Positions 24,115-33,780 of a DNA stretch of 64,000 nucleotides are shown one piece after another. Source of the DNA: Prorocentrum cordatum. Lineage: Eukaryota; Sar; Dinophyceae; Prorocentrales; Prorocentraceae. The translations under genes were made by a program, and so were the position numbers. How positions within the stretch are numbered: position 1 is the first letter of the stretch; each line of letters opens with the position of its first letter. The DNA is taken from assembly GCA_963575745.1 (NCBI GenBank), contig CAUYUJ010020726.1, forward strand, positions 614,969 through 678,968. Reading direction: 5' to 3'. The notes beneath the pieces are model-generated. The model ran no database searches, was not told the DNA's origin, and was given only the letters and a program-made list of their open reading frames with translations.

Positions 24115-24605
24115 GAGGCATCTGTTGGATCTCTTGGGGGTCTCCTTGGGGCCTCTTGGGGGTCTCTTGGGGGCCTCTTGGGGGCCTCTTGGGGGCCTCT
24201 TGGGGCCTCTTGGGGCATTCTTGGGGCCTCCTGGGGTCCATTCGCGGCGGAAGGGTCGAGTGTGCGGTTCGTGGGCTCCCTCTTGGGCCTCTCTGGGGCG
24301 CCTCTTGGACCGTCTTGGGGCCCTCTTTGGCCGTCTTGGGGGCCTCTTGGGCCGTCATGGGGGCTTCTATGGTCATCGTGGGACAATCTTGGGAACCTCT
24401 GGGTCTTCGGAACGTCAGAAAGCCGAAAACGCGAGAAGGCCGAAAACCTTCAAAAACGTATGGAAAACCGTTGACTTGTGGTTCGTGGGCCCCTATTGGG
24501 AGGCCTCTTGGAGGCCTCTTGGGCCGTCTTGGGAGCATCTCGGGCCGTCTTGGGGCCATCGTGGGACATCTTGGGGCTATCTTGGGCCGTCTTGGCCTCG
24601 TGAGG
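24115..24605 (+). repeat. GGGGGCCTCTTG minisatellite, second block
   Basis: Same unit as 23431-23660. It is dense at 24130-24235 and degenerate at 24290-24600, with a GGGCCGTCTTGG variant. The minus frame of about 580 codons spanning 22626-24386 is built mainly from these repeats. Confidence 0.85.
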
Positions 24606-24889
24606 CTTTCTTCGGGGCCTATTCGGGCAATCTTGGAGGTCTCTCGGGCCGTTCTGGCCGCGGGGTGGCGTCACCATGAGAATCCTGGGGTGGCCCGGAG
24701 CAGCCAGGATTTGGTGCTCCCCCCCGTTGGCTGTTTGGTGGCGCGGCGGGGCCTCCTACAGAGTAAACAGGAGGCAGGAAACAGGATTGGAAAGACAGGA
24801 GGCCGAACAACAAGTGACAACACATAACACACGACAGCAGACCGCACACACCTTCGCAGCCTTGCGCCCCCGGAGGGAACCGGTGGATA

Positions 24890-24990
24890 CACACACACAC
24901 ATATATATATATATATATCGATATAGATATCGATATATATATATATATATAAAAATATGTATATTTATATTTATTATATATATAAAGAAA
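24890..24990. repeat. (AT)n / (TATATA) tract
   Basis: ACACAC then (AT)n with ATCGATATAG interruptions. Confidence 0.9.
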
Positions 24991-25144
24991 AATTGTACCT
25001 GTGCACATATAGATATACGTATCCGCAGGATCCCGCCCGTGCGCTCGGGCGGCCGCCTGGAGGGGAGACCTTCTCTGGGGCCTCCTGGGGACCTCGGGCT
25101 CCTCTCGGCATACCTTGGGGGTCTCCTGGGCCGGCCGAGGGCCA

Positions 25145-25154
25145 CGGCGCCGCC

Positions 25155-25187
<33 letters not shown>

Positions 25188-25480
25188 CACCGCACGGCGG
25201 ACGACGGCGTGGGGGTGGGTTCCCAGCGACAACGATATCCCCTCGGACGTCCACGACGACGACCGCGGCGACGACGGAGCGACGGCCGCATCGACGACCA
25301 GACGATGGACGACGGCGTCGGGGAGGCTTCCAGCGACAACGACATCCACTCGGACGTCCACGACGACGACCGCGGCGACGACGGAGCGACGGCCGCGTCG
25401 ACATCGGCAGCGCCCACAACGGCGGCGGCGGCCCCGGCGCGCCGAGCGCGGTGGCGGCAGCGGCGAGGCCGGCGAAGTCG
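25145..25480 (+). repeat. (GGC)n and (GAC)n tract with a 108-bp duplication
   Basis: (GGC)n at 25155-25190. Then a unit beginning AGCGACAACGA occurs at 25225 and again at about 25333 and carries ACTCGGACGTCCACGACGAC-like sequence each time, giving a 108-bp period (36 codons). All frames are open. Confidence 0.75.
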
Positions 25481-25679
25481 GCAGCGACGGCGAGGAATGA
25501 CGTCCACGGCTTGCCTCGGCAGCGGGGGCGACGACGCGCACGACGACGACACGACGACCCTCCCAGGGGGTCCCGTGTGGCCCAGCCGAGTTTGCCGAGC
25601 CTGGATGCCGCGGAGCAAGCGCTGGCGAGTCTGGACAAGGACGGCAGACTAGCGGGCGTCCGTGTGTGTCGTTTTGCTC

Positions 25680-25858
25680 CTCATTCTCTCTCCCCCGTCT
25701 TACCACCACCTGATTCTCCTCCTCATCATTTGTTGCTCTCTTCTCCTCTCCTCTCAGCCCCACCTTTTGTTCTCCTCCTCTCCACCTGTCCCTTCTTTCC
25801 TCCTTTTCCTCCGCCTCCTCCTGCTCCTCCCCCTCCTCCTCTCACCTCCTTCTCGTAG
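25680..25858 (+). promoter_or_regulatory. Polypyrimidine tract ending in TAG, predicted trans-splice acceptor
   Basis: About 170 bp of almost uninterrupted C/T, built from CTC, TCC and TTC repeats, ending ...CTCACCTCCTTCTCGTAG. The AG at 25857-25858 lies inside the relict SL. In known dinoflagellate relict-SL genes, the AG of the old SL is reused as acceptor for a new SL; this tract is placed exactly for that. Confidence 0.6.
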
Positions 25859-25873
25859 CCGTTTTGGCTCAAG
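25852..25873 (+). other. Relict dinoflagellate spliced leader (plus)
   Basis: Contains CGTAGCCGTTTTGGCTCAAG, 19 of 20 positions identical to the conserved SL core, the one difference being G for A before TTTT. It is followed directly by GTCGAACC, so a GT also follows as it would in an SL RNA gene. However, no Sm-site or further SL RNA body is visible, and the strong polypyrimidine tract upstream fits a recycled mRNA end better. Confidence 0.85.
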
Positions 25874-26061
25874 GTCGAACCGCGGGTCCTCGGCGGCTTG
25901 AGCTTGATCTTTGCCGTGAGGACTGGGTCAAGGCCTCCTGCCTCTCAGGTTTGCACCACACGTGGCAGCCTCTTGGGTCGCCGAGGGGGCATCTGCTGAC
26001 ACCACTGTCGCGGTTCGGCGGGCTCTCTGTTGCGCCTTCCGCCCACTCTCGGGGCTGTGCA

Positions 26062-26600
26062 GATGGGCTTGCCCAGTGATGAGATCATCGCCAAGTTCAT
26101 CAGCGATCATGACGAGGCTGCCACCTTGCCACCTTCCCCTCGCAGGAGGCCGTGGACGTCGCCGTGGCGTCCAAGGGCGTCCTCCCGTTCGGGCAAACGT
26201 GCTGCTGCTCCTCGGCCTGGTGTTCCCGTCCTTCCTGCTCTCAAGCGTCGGGCCCTCCCCCCAGCTGGTGCACCCGACGGACAGGAATTCCCACTCGACC
26301 TCGGCGATGTGGATGACGCGTCCGAGGCCTTCATCAAGCAGTGCGGCGAGTATGTTTTCACCCCATGCCCAACCAGGTGCGGGCGAAGAGAAGGAGAAGA
26401 CGAGGAGGAGGAGGAGGAGGAGGAGGAGGGAAAGAGGATGAGGAGGAAGAGGGCAAGGAGGAAGAGGAACGAGGACGAGGAGCGAGGGAGGAGGAGGAGC
26501 GAGGGAGGAGGAGGAGCTGCCCAGAGACCTCGGGAAGTCCCCCACGATGACGATCACCACCAACCTGCCCGAGTCGAGCAAGTCCGTCCTCGCCCCTGTC
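26062..26600 (+). pseudogene. N-terminal ORF of the LINE or captured host ORF
   Basis: Starts at ATG 26062: MGLPSDEIIAKFISDHDEAA, good codon bias. A one-base shift gives QEAVDVAVASKGVLPFG (about 26140-26190), and a shift back gives FPLDLGDVDDASEAFIKQCG with EYVFTP. Then an (AGG)n tract (26395-26515) reads as Glu/Arg. The two compensating shifts suggest a once-continuous frame. Family not recognised; it is the first ORF after the SL relict. Confidence 0.45.
26395..26515 (+). repeat. (AGG)n tract
   Basis: Imperfect GAGGAG run inside the LINE relic. Confidence 0.85.
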
Positions 26601-26644
26601 GACCAATTGCGCGCGCAGCTGGCTCAGCAACCTGCGCAGCTCGA

Positions 26645-26690
26645 CCTCCTTCTCCTCCTCCTCCTCCTCCTCCTTCTCCTTCTCCTCCTC

Positions 26691-26721
<31 letters not shown>

Positions 26722-26845
26722 TCCCCCCTCCTCCCCTCCTCCTACCCCTCCTCCTCCTCCTCCCCCCTCCTCCTCCTCCTCCTCCTCCTCCTCCTCCTCC
26801 TCCTCCTCCTCCTCCTCCTCCTCCTCCTCCTCCTCCTCCTCCTAC
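26645..26845 (+). repeat. (CTC)n tract
   Basis: About 200 bp of CTC triplets with C-run interruptions at 26715-26770. It separates the N-terminal ORF region from the endonuclease. Confidence 0.92.
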
Positions 26846-27160
26846 CCCCCTGGGAAACAAAAATACCACATCCCCCTGCTGTTCCCCCGCGAGGTCCCAG
26901 GTGGATGCAGCAGCTCGGCGTTTGCAGTCCGAGCTCGACGATCAGCACAAGCAGATCCGGAGTACTTGCGCGCGTGTCTCCAAGATGGGGGGAGCTGGCC
27001 GCCATGCGTGATCAGATGTTGGATTTCAGGAAGCCCTTATGCTTGGCGGAGACTCGTCCGAGGGCACTGGTGCTTCGTTTTTGCCGCGCGGTGTTTTGGA
27101 CGTCTGGAAGTTATTCATATGCTCGGCACCTTCGCCGCAGGCCCCTTCCCTTCCCCGTCA

Positions 27161-28318
27161 CTGCGCGTAGTGACCTGGAATGTTGGGGCTCTCCGGCAAG
27201 GTTATGGGAATCTTGGATCGGCGGAGTTCGAGTGCTTGATCAGGCTGCAGCAAGCCTCCTCGATCGTGCGCTTGGGTGGAGCTCGTCAGGACGAGCTGCA
27301 ACGACTTGCATTATTACGGCCCTTGGGTTCTCGCGTGACGAAACATACGACGTTTTTGTGGTGAGTCCGATGAGGATCGCATGCGTTGTGGCGTGGCTAC
27401 TCTTCTGAGTTATGCCAGGTGGCTGGAGATCGCGCGCGGAGTCCTGCGGTGGCTCTTGTACCTGGGCGCGTTTTGCATGTCATCGCGAGATGTGATGAGG
27501 CGCACCTTTCCAGAGCAGAGGTGGGCGAGGTCGAGCGGGTGATCGTCGCTGCCAAGTCTGCTGCCGCTCGAGCCTCGTCTCAGAGGATCGCCACAGTGGC
27601 TCGGGGACCACACGTTCGCGGCGGATGAGGCGGCGCTGCTCCACGTGCCGATGGCGGCGGCGCGTCGCGCCGCGAGGCAGCGCCATGCGCGAGCCTCGCG
27701 CTGGCGTCGTGTCCTGTCGCATCCCGTCGAGATCGAGTGCGGCATGCGCTCGCGCTATGAGAACATACCAATTCGGAATCGCTTATCGTTCGCATTCTGG
27801 CGTCTCTCCCTGGTCGGCGAGTACGTCAGCATCGCTTCCAGACCGCCGCAGTTCACTCTTCCCGCGCAGGTGCCGGATCCGCTTATCTCGGATCATGCAG
27901 CGGCGGCCTGCGCCATCACCCCTCGGCCCGCTCGCCCCCCTCGGCCCGCTCGCCAAACATCCCTGTGTGAACTTCACCAGGAGCGGCTCCAGGCGATGAT
28001 TGCGCTCGAAGACTGGATCGGCATGAGGGAGCTGCTGGGGGGGCTCGTGATCTGATGTTCCGTCATCGTCCGCACCGTCCTTCCACTTTGCTGCAGCTCG
28101 CTCGTTCACTGGCTCGTGCGATTTGGCGCCGAGGTGTGTCATTGGCGTGGAGATTGATCGAGCCCTGCCCCATCGCCTACGACTTTATCCAAGTTGTCGG
28201 TTCGAAGGTCTTGCTCATCCACCCCGGGCCCTTCCGCGCGCGGTCGGATCACCTCCAGCGCGAGGCCGCGGAGCGCGCCCGCGCTGAGCTCCAGGGGCTT
28301 CTCGAACGCAGAGGGTGA
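27161..28318 (+). pseudogene. LINE endonuclease (EEP) domain and connector
   Basis: Opens with LRVVTWNVGALRQGYG (from 27161): the T-W-N-V strand with the metal-binding Asn typical of the family. After frameshifts, PGRVLHVIARCDE (about 27465) and a region with RWRRVLSHPVEIECGMR follow. Then DPLISDHAAAACAITPRP (about 27876-27930) carries the S-D-H motif that closes the fold. The next frame, from 28055, reads SLARAIWRRGVSLAWRLIEP and VGSKVLLIHPGPFRARSDHL, the helical connector to the RT seen in dinoflagellate LINEs. At least four frame changes make it inactive. Confidence 0.75.
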
Positions 28319-28616
28319 GAGTGGATGTCTGAGGGCCCAAGAAAGGGCGCTTGCAGCGCGCCAGTTCGCGGCCCCTCCTCAATCGCAGCGCGCGCCGGGC
28401 GGCGGCGACCGACGACGCGGGCAAGGCCGCGTTCGACCCGTCGGAAAAGCTTAAGTTTTTGAAGCGCGACTGGGGCCCTGCGTTTTCCAGAAAGTCTCGG
28501 CGCCCGGAACTTGCCGAATCGCGCGCGACGCAGCGCCCCCCCCCGACATCGGCGACTTGATCTTGCTTCCGCCGACCCCCGAGCTGAGGCGAAAGGCCGT
28601 CGCGAGGGCCAAAGAC

Positions 28617-29450
28617 GCTGCGACGGGATGTGGTGGGCTGTCCTGCTCGACCTGGCGCTCTGACCCCTTCGGGGTCTCTATTCTGCGGGGGCGCGTCGAG
28701 TGGATCATGGGCGGCCAAGCCATCTTCGAATTTGCGAGCCTCGCTCTTCAGGCGTTTCCCCGCAAGTCCGTCGGCGACGATGAGGCGCGGGCTGGTCAGG
28801 CCGAACGCTTCGTTGACAAAGTTCGCGCGCTTGGTCCGCGCAACTGTGATTTGAAAACCCTGCCCGTCACGGAGAACGCGGCCATCGGCTCCGCCGTCGA
28901 AGCATTCGCGCCCCCTCGTCAGCGCGGCGTCGCCCCCCAACGCAATTTCGGCTTCAATATCGGGGAGCTCGACGTCTCGAGTCGGCAGCTATCGCGTGCA
29001 CCTCGCTGGCCGCGCCCATACTCTATCGTCTGTATTGCGGCCAGGCCCCTTGCCCCTGGACCAAGAGTTGTTGTTTTTTTTGTCTGGAGTGCCCTGCGCT
29101 TGCCTGATGCGCCCCTCTCGTCAGTGAAATTCCTCTACCAGGGCATTGAGAGGGTCGCGATCGCTCTGGGGCTCAGAGCCCACCTGCATCCAGTTCGCAG
29201 CGGCATTTACCAGGGTCGCGCTCTCTAGTTCACCCTGCGCCATCGCCCCCTCCCCGTTCCTGCGCCCCCCATTGGACATCATTGAAAAGGCTGCTCGTGG
29301 GCTGGCAAAGGCTAGCGCTGACGACATCGACGGGGCATTGGGAAGTGCGGGCGACATGGCCTTGGTCGCCCTCGTCGTGAGGGTTGCGGAGTTGCTCGCC
29401 AATTTGGTTCTTAAGATCCCGAAGTGCCATGTCGTGCATCTTCCTGGCCC
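28617..29450 (+). pseudogene. Reverse transcriptase domain of the LINE
   Basis: Reads DAATGCGGLSCSTWRSDPFG (the 'G.DGL.Y..W' entry region), VRALGPRNCDLKTLPVTENA (the R-P-L-G-L-x-N-x-D-x-K block), then APPRQRGVAPQRNFGFNIGE (the Q-R-G-F-V..R.....N block). Motif A is lost. SALRLPDAPLSSVKFLYQG is present, motif B is reduced to YQGRAL then a stop (29226), and motif C is ASADDID (about 29308-29328), with Ser in place of the usual aromatic before A-D-D. The order is complete, so the assignment is firm. Confidence 0.85.
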
Positions 29451-29459
29451 CTTCTGCCC

Positions 29460-30600
29460 GAGTCTCTCCCCGCGCGCCTCGGAGGTCCTGTTTCGGTTGG
29501 CTCCCAGTGGGCGTCTATGCAGGTTGTTCCTGAGCCCTTGTGCATCGGTGTCTGGTTGGGCCCTGCCGTCGACCTGTTGAGACCCTGGAGGGCCCTTCCA
29601 GAGAAAGTTCGCCCCGAGCCGATGGACGCGGAGTTGCCCCTGCCAGCGTGACGTCCATCATTTACAAATCGCGCATTGTTACCACAGTTCCGCACATGTG
29701 ACAATTCTTCTCGATGCCAAAATATGTCTTAGACACTGAAGTGGGAGATCTCGTGCAGGTTTATCGCGCCGGTCTGGGCGCCCTCACATTGAATGCCCAG
29801 GTGCGGCTGGATCTGTGTCAGGACCCCAAAGTCACAAGATGGGCTCATCTCGACATCGCCTCGCTTATGCGGGCGGCGAAAGCCTATGTGCTCGCGTGAT
29901 ATCATGCGCGGACTCCGGGGCACTTGACAGGCCCCCAGGAGGCCGATTTTACAATTCTTTCTGGGAGAGCCCCGCAATTGTTGAGAACTTGGAGCGCGCC
30001 TTATCTGGAAGTGCGCCTGCTGGGCCGCGGGAAGTGCGCCTGCTGGGAGTGCGCCTACATGGGCAGTGCACGTCGGGCGCTCGAGTCTGCGTTGGAGGTC
30101 CGTCTTGGGGCTCGCTTGCGGCCGCAGCAAGTGATTCATCGTGCTCTGCGAGAGGTGGCTGTGAAAGTTGACCCTCTGCGCGAGTTTCTTCGTGGGCGTA
30201 TGCAGAAGATCTGTTTCTCATGCCGTGGTGATTTGGTTGACATGATGAACTGGGCTGCGATCTCTTCCCAGATGCAGAAGCGCCCCTGCTCGTGGGCCTT
30301 GTCGGCCATTTGAAGCCTTTGGATGCGTGGGTGCCGCTGATTCTCTATTGCGCGAATCCAGGTGCGTTCGCTTCCACTGGGCGTTCCGCTCTGCTATATG
30401 GGTCACTCGCTGCCGCTGGACCTCGCGGAGCGGCGGGGGCTGTCATCGACATTGCCTTGGGCATCCGGCTCCCTGGCGGCTGCTCGCGGAGCCCACAGCG
30501 CCGTGCGCCGTACCACCCATTGGCCGATTACTGAATGTGAAGTTTACAGTGCCGCGATGATTGGGGCCCGCGCGACGAAGCTGGCTGGCTTCGCCGACGG
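29460..30600 (+). pseudogene. C-terminal region of the LINE
   Basis: SVGSQWASMQVVPEPLCIGV followed by WLGPAVDLLRPW (29490-29590) corresponds to the 'Y.G...GP' thumb entry. LPKYVLDTEVGDLVQVYRAG followed by LGALTLNAQVRLDL (about 29711-29810) and IASLMRAAKAYVLA continue it. ARRALESALEVRLGARLRPQ then QVIHRALREVA follows (about 30065-30160). After 30218 only weak remnants are seen to about 30600. Stops at 29649, 29897 and others. Confidence 0.7.
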
Positions 30601-30640
30601 AATTGGCAGATGATGTGGGTCATGTGATCCAGGTCCCTCA

Positions 30641-31012
30641 GTGGGAATGGTGCCCGACGTCCTCAGTGATGTTGATGAGTTTGTGTCTATCAGCGACGAC
30701 GCCTCGGCTAGCGTGGTATCGGTCTCTTTGAGACCTGCTCTGTCGCCTCTGGCGGCTTCTCGCGCGTGCGAAGTCGATGAGGGCATCGTGGAGCTAACGA
30801 AGCCTGAGGACGAGGATGGCGTTGTCATGGTAGATTTGTGCCCATCGACGCCACGCGGCGCCTGTCCGCGGACTCCCTCGACGGTTGTTGCGACGCCTGA
30901 ACGTAGTTGGTCTCTGTCTGAATTTTCTAGTGGGGATTGGTCTCAGATCGCCCCCGATGTGCCCCTGGCTGGTGCTACCCGCCCTCCCATCCAGATCTCT
31001 CCAGCCCATTGA
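30641..31012 (+). CDS. Acidic open frame of unknown function
   Basis: About 123 codons, starting MGMVPDVLSDVDEFVSISDD and including DEGIVELTKPEDEDGVVMVD, SPRTPSTVV-like Ser/Thr/Pro stretches and SEFSSGDWSQIAPDVPLAGA before TGA. Non-repetitive, acidic, disordered-looking. It lies just beyond the LINE relic and overlaps, in another frame, the start of the next ORF. It could be ORF1 of another retroelement or a host fragment. Confidence 0.4.
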   Translation: MGMVPDVLSDVDEFVSISDDASASVVSVSLRPALSPLAASRACEVDEGIVELTKPEDEDGVVMVDLCPSTPRGACPRTPSTVVATPERSWSLSEFSSGDWSQIAPDVPLAGATRPPIQISPAH

Positions 31013-31862
31013 AGCGACTTCCTGTTTTTCTGGGCGTACCGTGTCCCTCGCGGGCAGCGGTGGCGTGAGATTGCAAGAATCGCAAGTCCCGTTGTTGAGT
31101 TCGGGCTCGACGTCACCACGCGCCGGCGTCGCCGTTGCCCTTGCGGGTTGCGGCATATGCACGCAAGTGCCGTTGTCGTGTTCGGGCTCGCCGTCGCCGC
31201 GCGTCGGGTCGGCCGTTGCCCTTGCGGGTTGCGGCGGCGTTGCATCGCAAGTCCCGTTGTCGCGTTCGGGCTCGTTGTCGCCATTTGCCGTTTGCGCCAT
31301 TGCCCTCGCGGCCAGTGGCGTTAGCGCGCAAGTCCCGCTGTCGCGCTCGGGCTCAGAGTCGCCGGGAGGGGAGCCAACGCGCGGCCAGTGGTTGGAGCTA
31401 ACTAACACCCACCTCCGCAACTACGACACGGACCCTCGGTACTTCGTCGGTCACGCGCCGGCCGATTTCGGGAAGGGTTCTCTCGGCTACGCCCGCGGCA
31501 GTGCGCAGTCCGCACGCTGGGCTACCCCCTCTGGTGCTCCTAGGTGGTTCGCAAGGCTGCGCGCCAGATGGTGTTCCTGCCCCTGTGCCCGAACGCCCCC
31601 GAATGGCGCCTGCTGGAGATCTTGCGCCGCCCTCTCGGTGGCCCCCCTGGGCCTCGTGTTTCGCGCCCGCGATGGCAGTCTCGGCGGACAGTCATGCGCG
31701 GCAGCCAGGGCTGCCCCGACCGGCACCTTGTCTTTTCTGGCCTATCTGCCGCCCTGTCTTTATCCCTCTTTACTCCCTCCTTCGTTCCGTCCTTCAGTTG
31801 TTCGATCCGCCGATGCGCCGCCTGGCCGCCCGCTGTCTGTCGCTCTGTGGCCTGTCCGCTAA
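30885..31862 (+). CDS. Open frame with in-frame 27-residue repeats
   Basis: 325-codon frame. Residues about 65-160 are four 27-28-residue repeats of the type QVPLSRSGSxSPRxGxAVAL. They are followed by WLELTNTHLRNYDTDPRYFV and GHAPADFGKGSLGYARG, which has strong G/C third-position bias and looks genuinely coding. The last 100 residues are Arg/Pro/Ser-rich and less convincing. The segment at 31380-31500 is the best-supported part. No family recognised; retroelement Gag-like or host origin are both possible. Confidence 0.4.
   Translation: MLRRLNVVGLCLNFLVGIGLRSPPMCPWLVLPALPSRSLQPIEATSCFSGRTVSLAGSGGVRLQESQVPLLSSGSTSPRAGVAVALAGCGICTQVPLSCSGSPSPRVGSAVALAGCGGVASQVPLSRSGSLSPFAVCAIALAASGVSAQVPLSRSGSESPGGEPTRGQWLELTNTHLRNYDTDPRYFVGHAPADFGKGSLGYARGSAQSARWATPSGAPRWFARLRARWCSCPCARTPPNGACWRSCAALSVAPLGLVFRARDGSLGGQSCAAARAAPTGTLSFLAYLPPCLYPSLLPPSFRPSVVRSADAPPGRPLSVALWPVR
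31081..31370 (+). repeat. 81/84-bp minisatellite, about 3.5 units
   Basis: Units start CGCAAGTCCCGTTGT at 31081, 31162, 31246 and 31327; periods are 81, 84 and 81, all multiples of three, so length changes keep the frame open. Identity between neighbours is about 80 percent. Confidence 0.88.
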
Positions 31863-32861
31863 CTACATTGTCGACCCCCTCTTGCCCCCATCGCCCTCTT
31901 GCTGCTTCTGAAATACATTCGGTCCCGTTCATCGTGAACTCGCTGCCCAGCGCTGTGATTGATGGGCCAGGTCAGGCCTGGTGCGCCGCAGCCCCGCGGC
32001 CCGTCGCCGCCTGCTGCCGCCCCCCCGCCGCGGCGAGCCGAGGCGCCGCTTTGCGGCCTCTGCGGATGAAGGATATTCCTTTCTACAGTCGTCTCCTCTC
32101 ACCTTCTCCTCCTCCTCCTCTTCTTCCTCTTCTTCCTCCTCCTCCTCCTCCTCCTCCCCCTCCGCCTCCTCTCACTTCCTCGTCCTCCACCTCGCCGTCC
32201 GTTCACTTCGTCCTCGTCGTGATGTCCAGCCTCCTTTCCTTCTCCTTCTCACCTGCTCTTTTCCCACGGGTGCACGTAAAACGCCCGTCGCCGGAGCGTC
32301 GTGCGGCGCGCTCTTCTCGGGAGGCGTGGGTGGGGGCGAGCCCCGTCGCGCAGGATGTTATTATTGCAATGCGTGCAGTGATCGGCAGGCTGCGTACCAA
32401 TTTTCTGACGCTTACCGAATGAGTGCGACTCTTGCGCGGGACCGCTCCTTCACCTCCTCTGCTCCCACAAACCTTCCCTTCGCGCGCGCTCTCCTGTCAT
32501 TCCGCCCCTCTTCTTCCACTGTCTCCAGATTCACAAACGACGATTTCCCAGCAGCTGCCGAGCTTTCTGCGCGGCGGGCGAAGCCGCCGGAGCGCTGCGC
32601 TGCCGTCTCATTATTTTGTGCGGGATCACGTTGCCGACGGCTCGCAAACATACCAAAGTTTTTGCGCGAGAATGCCTATTGCAGGCCAGCTTGTGCGGCG
32701 TTCCGGGTTCGCTTGACGACTGTCTTCTTCGCATCGCGGCCACGTATAGCCGACGCGTGGTGCGTGGGCGTGCGCGGGGGCATCCGGGCTCTGCGCGGGG
32801 AAAAATGACATGCCCAGCTGGGCGCCCAAGAGGCCGCCGAGGCCGAGTTGGCAATATTCAG
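31863..32861. other. Spacer with CTC tract, no supported gene
   Basis: A short (CTC)n tract at 32100-32170. A 275-codon plus frame (31981-32808) and an opposing minus frame (32651-32412) overlap; neither shows domains or clear splice sites. Confidence 0.45.
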
Positions 32862-33019
32862 GAGGGAAAGAAACACAGACACAATTGATCGTCGAGTCCC
32901 AGGGAAATATGGGAAAATATGGGCATTGGGCGGGGAGACAAAAACCCAGAAAATATAGGAAAATATTGGAAATCATTTTCTTTGTGTGTATTTACTTGTG
33001 TGTCCCAGATCCCCTTCAA
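32862..33019. mobile_element. AT-rich repeat family C, copy 1 (~158 bp)
   Basis: Starts GGAGGGAAAGAAACACAGAC, contains GGAAATATGGGAAAATATGG and ends TTGTGTGTCCC...CCCCTTCAA. It aligns over its length with 38631-38788 in the same orientation at roughly 75-80 percent. The A-rich left end and T/G-rich right end are loosely complementary (about 60-70 percent over 25 bp). It is much richer in A/T than its surroundings. Confidence 0.75.
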
Positions 33020-33258
33020 ACACCCCTTGCGCAAAGGGCGTCCCAGAGGCTGCCGAGCAGATCCGGTCGGCGGCGCTGCCAGCGGCTCGCCGAAGTGCCA
33101 GCCTCGGCGCCCCACCCAGGGTGGCGCGAGGAGGACCTTCCGGAGACCACACTTCTCGCTCCGCCTCCCGAGCGCGCCGCTCAAACCGGGAGGAGTAACT
33201 GGGGATGGGCGTGGGGTGGAGCAGGGCAGGAGGGAGGCTGGGGGAGGGGGAGGAAGTG

Positions 33259-33405
33259 AGAGGAGGAGGAGGAGGAGGAGGAGGAGGAGGAGGAGGAGGA
33301 GGAGGAGGAGGAGGAGGAGGAGGAGGAGGCAATGAGAGGAGGAGGAGGAAGAGGAGGAGGAGGAGGAGGAGGAGAAGGAGGAGGAGGAGGAGGAGGAGGA
33401 GGAGT
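33259..33405 (+). repeat. (AGG)n microsatellite
   Basis: Pure GGA run with two short interruptions (CAATGA near 33330, AGAAGG near 33372). Confidence 0.95.
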
Positions 33406-33519
33406 TGAGGCTGGGTTCTGGTGGGGAGAGAGATGCGTTCCCTCTCGTCGCGGATGCCATGGCGGGCCGACGTGTACGGCAATAGTGCGTCTCTGCCACC
33501 CCGACTGCAGGACGTGTGC

Positions 33520-33720
33520 GGCCCGAGCGCCGCGCCGTGCCGAGCGCGCTTGCCGCCCGCGTGCCGTGCCGTGGTCGTTCTGCGCCGTGCCGTGCCGGCA
33601 GTTCTGCGCGGACGTCGCGCCCGTGCCGTGCCGCCGTGCCCGTGCCGTGCGCGTGCGCGTGCGCGTGCCGTGCCCGCGTGCCGTGCCGTGGCCGGGCCGT
33701 GCCGTGCCGGAGCTTTGGGC
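33520..33720 (+). repeat. (CCGTG)n minisatellite
   Basis: Degenerate pentamer CCGTG/GTGCC repeated about 30 times with GCGCGTGCG patches near 33648-33672. Confidence 0.8.
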
Positions 33721-33780
33721 TGCAAGCAACGTGCCGTGCCGTGCAAGTGCCGGGGGCGGAAAAGAGGGGGGTGATGACTA

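Larger units (their letters stand above)
26062..30600 (+). mobile_element. Plus-strand LINE relic with SL relict at its head
   Basis: Successive pieces match the order of a dinoflagellate non-LTR retrotransposon: an N-terminal ORF region (26062-26600), low-complexity linkers, AP-endonuclease (27161-28050), a connector (28055-28318), reverse transcriptase (28617-29450) and the C-terminal region (29460-30600). Frame changes occur every 200-400 bases and stops are present, so it is dead, but motif order and spacing are kept over 4.5 kb. Its 5' side starts just after the SL relict at 25852-25873. No poly(A) tail or target duplication is evident at the 3' side. Confidence 0.75.

Noticed and set aside
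22626-24386. 586-codon minus frame of collagen-like composition (QEAPRRPPRGP)
   Set aside because: Almost entirely translation of the 12-13-bp and 75-bp minisatellites, and other frames are equally open.
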